Assembly: GCA_947478845.1 (NCBI GenBank)
Contig: CANJXC010000017.1
Location: forward strand, 1 to 60,826
DNA from: Spirochaetales bacterium
GTDB taxonomy: Bacteria > Spirochaetota > Spirochaetia > JABEVK01
Length of the DNA stretch: 60,826 nucleotides
Direction of reading: 5' to 3'
In this document: positions 60,697-60,826 of the stretch, piece by piece
Layout of the letters: each line of letters begins with the position of its first letter
Numbering within the stretch: the first letter of the stretch is position 1
Notes under the pieces: generated by a model
Databases searched by the model: none
What the model was told of the DNA's origin: nothing
The model's input: only the letters and a program-made list of their open reading frames with translations
Position numbers and translations under genes: made by a program

Positions 60697-60826
60697 CTAG
60701 ACACCTGATACACTCAGAAGTCTAGGCAAAAGGGGAGCCCATGGGCGTATCGAAGTTCACGGCCGAGTTCAAGGACGAGGCGATCAAGCAGGTCACTGAG
60801 AAAGGGAGGCCTGTCAGCGAGGTGGC
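60697..60826 (+). mobile_element. Left end of an IS3-family-like insertion sequence
   Basis: The region upstream of the transposase start contains CCTAGAC...GTCTAGG arms (60696-60702, 60720-60726) and a GGGG ribosome site. The remainder lies outside the window. Confidence 0.6.
60741..60826 (+). CDS. IS3-type transposase OrfA, N-terminal part
   Basis: The first 28 residues read GVSKFTAEFKDEAIKQVTEKG followed by RPVSEVA, the start of the HTH_Tnp_1 domain of IS3-family OrfA proteins. Cut by the window edge. Confidence 0.8.
   Translation, partial: MGVSKFTAEFKDEAIKQVTEKGRPVSEV

Noticed and set aside
43109-60826. Chromosomal integron with gene cassettes
   Set aside because: TA cassettes and repeats suggested it, but the repeats are tRNA 3' halves without attC-like folding, spacing is 8-9 kb and no IntI is visible; tRNA islands fit better.
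1-60826. CRISPR array
   Set aside because: No regularly spaced 25-40 base repeats with unique spacers were seen; the repeats found are island ends, hairpins and the mosaic block.

Overview
The window reads like chromosomal DNA of a Gram-negative bacterium, most probably a spirochaete (Spirochaetota). This is an inference from protein character, not a database result. The clues are a spirochaete-style SSB, a DUF2259-like secreted protein, an archaeal/eukaryote-type prolyl-tRNA synthetase, HprK with HPr beside rpoN, many lipoproteins, an Lpt transport set and a YmdB-like protein with an altered metal site. Genes are tightly packed with many ATGA, GTGA and TGATG overlaps.

1-5.0 kb (minus strand) holds a PfaA-type polyunsaturated fatty acid/polyketide synthase subunit (KS-AT-tandem ACP, cut by the window edge) behind a phosphopantetheinyl transferase and a hotdog thioesterase. 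5.1-18.9 kb is housekeeping and envelope: gnd, two overlapping ssb genes, lipoproteins, an outer-membrane-like protein, proS, a DUF2259 protein, a dolichol-kinase-like protein, trmB, a Hint-domain protein, alkA, a SprA-like metalloprotease, an FGE-like protein and a VWA protein. 19.0-22.3 kb is a single 1109-residue fusion of 2-oxoacid dehydrogenase E1 alpha and beta, a lipoyl domain and ketoacyl synthase III. 22.4-26.6 kb is a small secreted protein, histidine kinase, sigma-54 activator and lipid kinase, led by a consensus sigma-54 promoter.

26.8-34.5 kb is a long overlapping run read as rpoN-hpf-hprK-ptsH-ntrY-ntrX-lexA-holA. A repeat-rich gap separates it from pyrG-lptC-lptA-lptB. cheR-cheB, an RseC-like gene, the ymdB-like gene, hsp20 and a DinB-like gene complete the core.

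At 43,025 an intact tRNA-Leu(CAG) marks a change. Its 3' half is repeated at 52,013 and 59,729, splitting the right part into two complete tandem islands of about 9.0 and 7.7 kb and the start of a third unit. The islands share end sequences, carry paired TGACGCC heptamers near both ends, and each finishes with a different toxin-antitoxin pair (HigBA, HicAB) just before the next attachment site. No intact integrase is visible, only an N-terminal-like remnant in island II. Island I encodes a TetR regulator, a divergent lipoprotein/secreted pair around one palindromic operator, and a complete RND efflux system. Island II encodes a copper/nitrous-oxide-reductase maturation set (two NosL, NosY, NosF, NosD, YcnI) with further membrane and secreted proteins but no nosZ. 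Several island genes have promoters whose -10 box ends 5-6 bases before ATG, implying leaderless mRNAs. The right edge shows gene remnants and the start of an IS3-like transposase.
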